Positions 30,582 to 33,594 of a DNA stretch of 33,594 nt are shown in pieces. The notes under the pieces are model-generated. The model was not told the DNA's origin. It worked only from the letters and a program-made list of their open reading frames with translations, and made no database searches. The first letter of the stretch is position 1; each line of letters begins with the position of its first letter. This DNA comes from JBEKCP01 sp050014815 (lineage in GTDB: Bacteria; Planctomycetota; Planctomycetia; Pirellulales; Thermoguttaceae). Location: positions 1 to 33,594 of the forward strand of contig JBEKCP010000004.1 in the NCBI GenBank assembly GCA_050014815.1, written 5' to 3'. The position numbers were made by a program, and so were the translations under genes.

Positions 30582-33160
30582 ACCACCTCCTGCACTGGCT
30601 GTTCAATCTGGACCCCGGGGATTTCGCCGGCGCCGACGGCTGGTCGCTGCGCCTGGTGGGCATGCCCGAGAACTTCTGGGTCTTGCTGGCACTGCTGGCG
30701 CTCTGCGGGGCGCTGGTCTGGTGGACGATCCGCAATTACCGGGGCGAAGGACGCGGACGCCCCCGCGTGAACGCCTTCCTGGCAGCCCTGCGCCTGGCCG
30801 TGCTCCTGCTCCTGGTGGTCATCGCCCTCCAGCCGGCGGCCGTGGTGCGTTTCGTGAAGATGCAGCACAGCACGGTCGTCGTGCTCCTGGACGACACGCT
30901 TTCCATGCGTTGGGCCGACCGCTATGGCGACGACCCCGACCGCGCGCGCTTGGCCACGCTGCTGGGAGTGAACGAAGAGAGGCTCACCGGGGCGGAGCGG
31001 ATGCCGCGGATCGACATCGTCCGCCGGGCATTGGCCCGCCGCGGCGGCGTGTTGGCCGGGCTGGCCCAGGACCATCCGCTGATGCTGTTCCGCTTCGGCG
31101 CCGGCAGCGGCGAGAAGGAGGATTACTGTCAACTGCTGGTCCACGTGGACCGGGCCTCCGGCGATCGCGCGCGCGCGGAGTCGGCGCGACCCGTGGGTAC
31201 ACAGGTGCCCCGCCCCGGCGAGCCGATCGACGAGGTCCTCGCCGGGAGCCTCGACAAGCTCACGGCGGGCGGGTTCCAGACCAATCTCGGCCGCGCGATC
31301 CGCGAGGTCCTGCACAAGACCGAGGGCCGCCGCCTCGCCGGCATCGTGCTCGTGTCCGACGGCCAGAACACGGCGGTCGCCGAAGGCGAGGGCCGGCTGG
31401 CCGGCGTGATCCAGATGGTCCGCTCCCGCGGCATCCCGATCTACTCCGTCGCCGTGGGCGACCCCGTTCCGCCCAAGAACATCGCCGTGGTGCAACTGCT
31501 GGGGCCCGGAGAAATCCGCAAGGGCAGCACGGCCGCCCTGACCGCGATGGTGGCCAACCGCTATTACGGCGGCACCACCGTGCAGGTGGAACTCTGGCGG
31601 CGGGAAGTCAGCGCCCGGCAGTGGGAGAAGACCGGAGTGACCGCGAGCGTTGCCTTGGCCGGCGGCGACGCCGACGAAGGCGGCAAGCTCCAGGAAGTCG
31701 CGCTGAACACCGAGGCGCCCGAGGTGGGCAACTACGTCTACAAGGCCCGCATCGAGCCCCGCAAGGACGAACTGATCACCGCCGACAACGAAGCGGCCGT
31801 CTCGGTCCGCGTCTCGGACGAGAAGGTGGCGGTGCTCCTGGTCAGCGGCGACGCCGGCAAGGAGTACCAGTTCCTGCGGAACTACCTGCTGCGGCATCCC
31901 GAGCACTTCAAGGTCAGCGTCTGGCAGCAGAACGCCGATCCGCGGTTCAACCAGGAGGCATCGACGGGCATGAAGCTCTCGGCGGTGCCCATGACCCGCG
32001 ACGAGCTGTTCGCCTACGACGCCGTCATTCTCTACGACCCGCGGTATGTCTCCGGCAGTCTCGACAACCGCTTCCTGGATTTGCTGGAGGAGTTCACCGC
32101 CAAGCACCACGGCGGGCTGTGCTACATCGCGGGGACCAAGTTCACGGACGGGAATCTGCTGGGGGGCGGGCCGTTCGCCCCGCTGGCCGCCCTGCTGCCC
32201 GTGGTCTTGGCGAAGGACCCGAGCGGGTTCTCGGCCCATGCCGACCCGCCGCAGACCGCGTGGCAACTGGCCTTGACCGCCGAAGGCGAAGACCATCCCC
32301 TGGTGCAATTGGCCCCCCAGGGCGCCGAGAGCAAGAAGGCGTGGAAGAACCTGCCGGGCACTTACTGGACGCACCGCGTCGAGCGATTGAAGACCTTGGC
32401 CTCGGCGCTGGCCGTCAGCGGCGACCCGGCCCGCAAGACCGGCGACGACAAGCCGGAACCCGTTATCGCCGTGCAGTATTACGGCAAGGGCCGCGTGCTG
32501 TACATGGGGACCAACGGCACCTGGCTGTGGCGCGCCGTCGACGACGCCAAACTCTATGAACGGTACTGGAGCAACGTCATGGATTTCCTGTCGGCGGGGC
32601 GCCTGGAGAAGAAGCGGGTCCTGATCACCGCGGGCGGCGAGAGTTTCGACGTCGGCTCGGAAGTCCGCCTCCGCGTCGAGGCCTATAACCGCGACTTCAC
32701 GCCGATGGAGGCGCCCGCCGTGACCGTGCGCATGACCCGCCAGGACTCGAACGAATCGACCGACCACGTGCTGCGGGCCGTCAAACCGGGGTTCTACGAG
32801 GGCGCGGTGCTGCCGGAGCACACCGGCGTATTCGAGCTGACGGCCGTTGCCGCGCCCGGCGCCGCGGAAGCCTGGGGGCCGGAGGAAGTCGCGAGCCGGC
32901 GGATCGATGTTCGCTTGCCCCAGGACGAACTGCGCAGGCCCGAGGCCAATTACCAGGCGCTCCGCGACCTGGCAGCGGAGCCGGCGCGGTTCCTTCGCAT
33001 TCACGAAGTCGATCGGCTCGCCGAGCGCATCCCGCCGGGCAAGCTGACCGCCGTATTGGAACAGCAGCACATGCTGTGGAACACGCTGTTTGCGCTCGGC
33101 GCGTGTTGCGTGCTGTTGTTGACGGAATGGACTGTGCGCAAAGTGTTCCACATGGCATAA
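30578..33160 (+). CDS. Second VWA membrane protein with amidotransferase-like domain
   Basis: This 860-residue protein starts at an ATG overlapping the BatA-like stop (ATGA). It has membrane segments at about 33-51 and 67-90, then a VWA domain in which the metal-site motif reads DDTLS (Asp105, Thr107, Ser109). The first Ser of the usual DxSxS is therefore Thr. A VSDGQNTA strand and YSVAVGDP complete the VWA fold. A beta domain, a glutamine-amidotransferase-like domain (VAVLLVSGDAGKEYQFLRNYLL, GGLCYIAGTKF, VIAVQYYGKGRVLYMGT) and a final membrane segment (FALGACCVLLLTEWTV) follow. The amidotransferase-like domain shows no clear catalytic triad. The order of parts mirrors the upstream BatA-like protein, so the two may form a heteromeric periplasmic assembly controlled by MoxR. 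Confidence 0.9.
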   Translation: MNHLLHWLFNLDPGDFAGADGWSLRLVGMPENFWVLLALLALCGALVWWTIRNYRGEGRGRPRVNAFLAALRLAVLLLLVVIALQPAAVVRFVKMQHSTVVVLLDDTLSMRWADRYGDDPDRARLATLLGVNEERLTGAERMPRIDIVRRALARRGGVLAGLAQDHPLMLFRFGAGSGEKEDYCQLLVHVDRASGDRARAESARPVGTQVPRPGEPIDEVLAGSLDKLTAGGFQTNLGRAIREVLHKTEGRRLAGIVLVSDGQNTAVAEGEGRLAGVIQMVRSRGIPIYSVAVGDPVPPKNIAVVQLLGPGEIRKGSTAALTAMVANRYYGGTTVQVELWRREVSARQWEKTGVTASVALAGGDADEGGKLQEVALNTEAPEVGNYVYKARIEPRKDELITADNEAAVSVRVSDEKVAVLLVSGDAGKEYQFLRNYLLRHPEHFKVSVWQQNADPRFNQEASTGMKLSAVPMTRDELFAYDAVILYDPRYVSGSLDNRFLDLLEEFTAKHHGGLCYIAGTKFTDGNLLGGGPFAPLAALLPVVLAKDPSGFSAHADPPQTAWQLALTAEGEDHPLVQLAPQGAESKKAWKNLPGTYWTHRVERLKTLASALAVSGDPARKTGDDKPEPVIAVQYYGKGRVLYMGTNGTWLWRAVDDAKLYERYWSNVMDFLSAGRLEKKRVLITAGGESFDVGSEVRLRVEAYNRDFTPMEAPAVTVRMTRQDSNESTDHVLRAVKPGFYEGAVLPEHTGVFELTAVAAPGAAEAWGPEEVASRRIDVRLPQDELRRPEANYQALRDLAAEPARFLRIHEVDRLAERIPPGKLTAVLEQQHMLWNTLFALGACCVLLLTEWTVRKVFHMA

Positions 33161-33167
33161 CCGGATC

Positions 33168-33594
33168 ATGGCCGCATCGCAATCGGACGAGCACGACCTG
33201 ATCGACCGCCGGACCCGCGGGAAGCTGCGGCGGCTGCGGGCCGCGCTCGGGCGAAGGCTGCTGGCCGACGGCCTGGCGTGGCTGCTGCTGGCCGTGGCGG
33301 GGGCCGTGGGGGTGTCGCTGTGCCTCGACTATGGACTGCACCGCCTGACGCTCTCCCACGCCACCGTCGGCCAGCGGGCGCTGATCGTGGCGCTGTGCCT
33401 GGCCGGCGTCGGCTGGGTCGCCGCCCGGCGACTGCTCCGCCCCTTGCGCTTGGCATGGGGCGAAGAGGATTTGGCCCTCGTCGTCGAGCGGCGGCACCCG
33501 GAGTTGTCCGACCGGCTGATCAGCTCATTGCAGTTCGGCACTGCCCCGGAGGCGGCGAGGCGGGGCGTGTCGGCCGCGATGATCGCGCGGGTGG
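33168..33594 (+). CDS. DUF4175-like membrane protein, N-terminal part (cut by window end)
   Basis: An open frame begins at ATG 33168, 7 nt after the previous stop, and runs without a stop through the last base (142 codons). It starts MAASQSDEHDLIDRRTRGKL and has an Arg-rich helix, then two membrane segments (about residues 31-55 and 72-90). After these comes EEDLALVVERRHPELSDRLISSLQF. The motif VERRHPELSDRLISSL is typical of the large DUF4175-like membrane proteins that follow MoxR/VWA genes in planctomycetes, as far as I recall. The ribosome-binding site is weak (CCGGA), so translation may be coupled to the upstream gene. Only the N-terminus is present, so full length and domains are unknown. 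Confidence 0.8.
   Translation, partial: MAASQSDEHDLIDRRTRGKLRRLRAALGRRLLADGLAWLLLAVAGAVGVSLCLDYGLHRLTLSHATVGQRALIVALCLAGVGWVAARRLLRPLRLAWGEEDLALVVERRHPELSDRLISSLQFGTAPEAARRGVSAAMIARV

Overview
The window is GC-rich bacterial DNA and most likely comes from a planctomycete (Planctomycetota). This rests on gene content, not on a marker gene: a Tat-exported Gfo/Idh/MocA oxidoreductase beside LRR and HEAT proteins, an FG-GAP/ASPIC-UnbV protein, many exported alpha/alpha-barrel carbohydrate enzymes without SusC/SusD, and a HEAT/PQQ-like propeller protein, a terpenoid-cyclase-fold protein and a MoxR-DUF58-BatA-VWA-DUF4175-like operon. No rRNA, tRNA, CRISPR array or transposase gene was seen.

Layout. 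(1) 64-178, minus strand: a short peptide that may be the 3' remnant of a broken gene. (2) 412-3961, plus strand: a near-perfect sigma70-type promoter, a leader of about 170 nt, then an exported LRR protein, a Tat-exported Gfo/Idh/MocA oxidoreductase and a HEAT-repeat protein, probably one transcription unit. A 7-bp tandem repeat lies between the last two. (3) 3981-4075: a nested palindrome of REP/REPIN type, followed by about 500 bp of noncoding DNA. (4) 4597-20823: a glycan-degradation region. On the plus strand are an FG-GAP/ASPIC protein, a DUF4091/GH123-like protein and a RIFT-barrel plus alpha/alpha-barrel protein resembling the PcRGLX/YetA lyases. A six-hairpin-glycosidase-like protein (minus) is divergent from a heparinase II/III-like protein (plus), which meets a GH29 alpha-L-fucosidase (minus) tail to tail. 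A secreted coiled-coil protein and a second heparinase-like protein (plus) follow. (5) 20833-20954: a second nested palindromic repeat built from three copies of one short hairpin unit. (6) 21094 to the window end, plus strand: a tightly packed operon of a 1335-residue HEAT-TPR-beta-propeller protein, a terpenoid-cyclase-fold protein, a MoxR AAA+ ATPase, a DUF58 protein, a BatA-like VWA membrane protein, a second VWA membrane protein and the start of a DUF4175-like membrane protein cut by the window end.

How the genes may work together. Nearly every enzyme in 4597-20823 has an export signal. The families point to a fucose- and uronic-acid-containing polysaccharide being cut outside the cytoplasm by lyases and trimmed by the fucosidase and other glycosidases; the substrate itself cannot be read from the sequence. 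The MoxR operon has the parts of a AAA+/VWA chaperone-like module at the membrane. Two large exported repeat proteins are joined to it by close spacing and an ATGA overlap. That combination is the best candidate here for a poorly described system.
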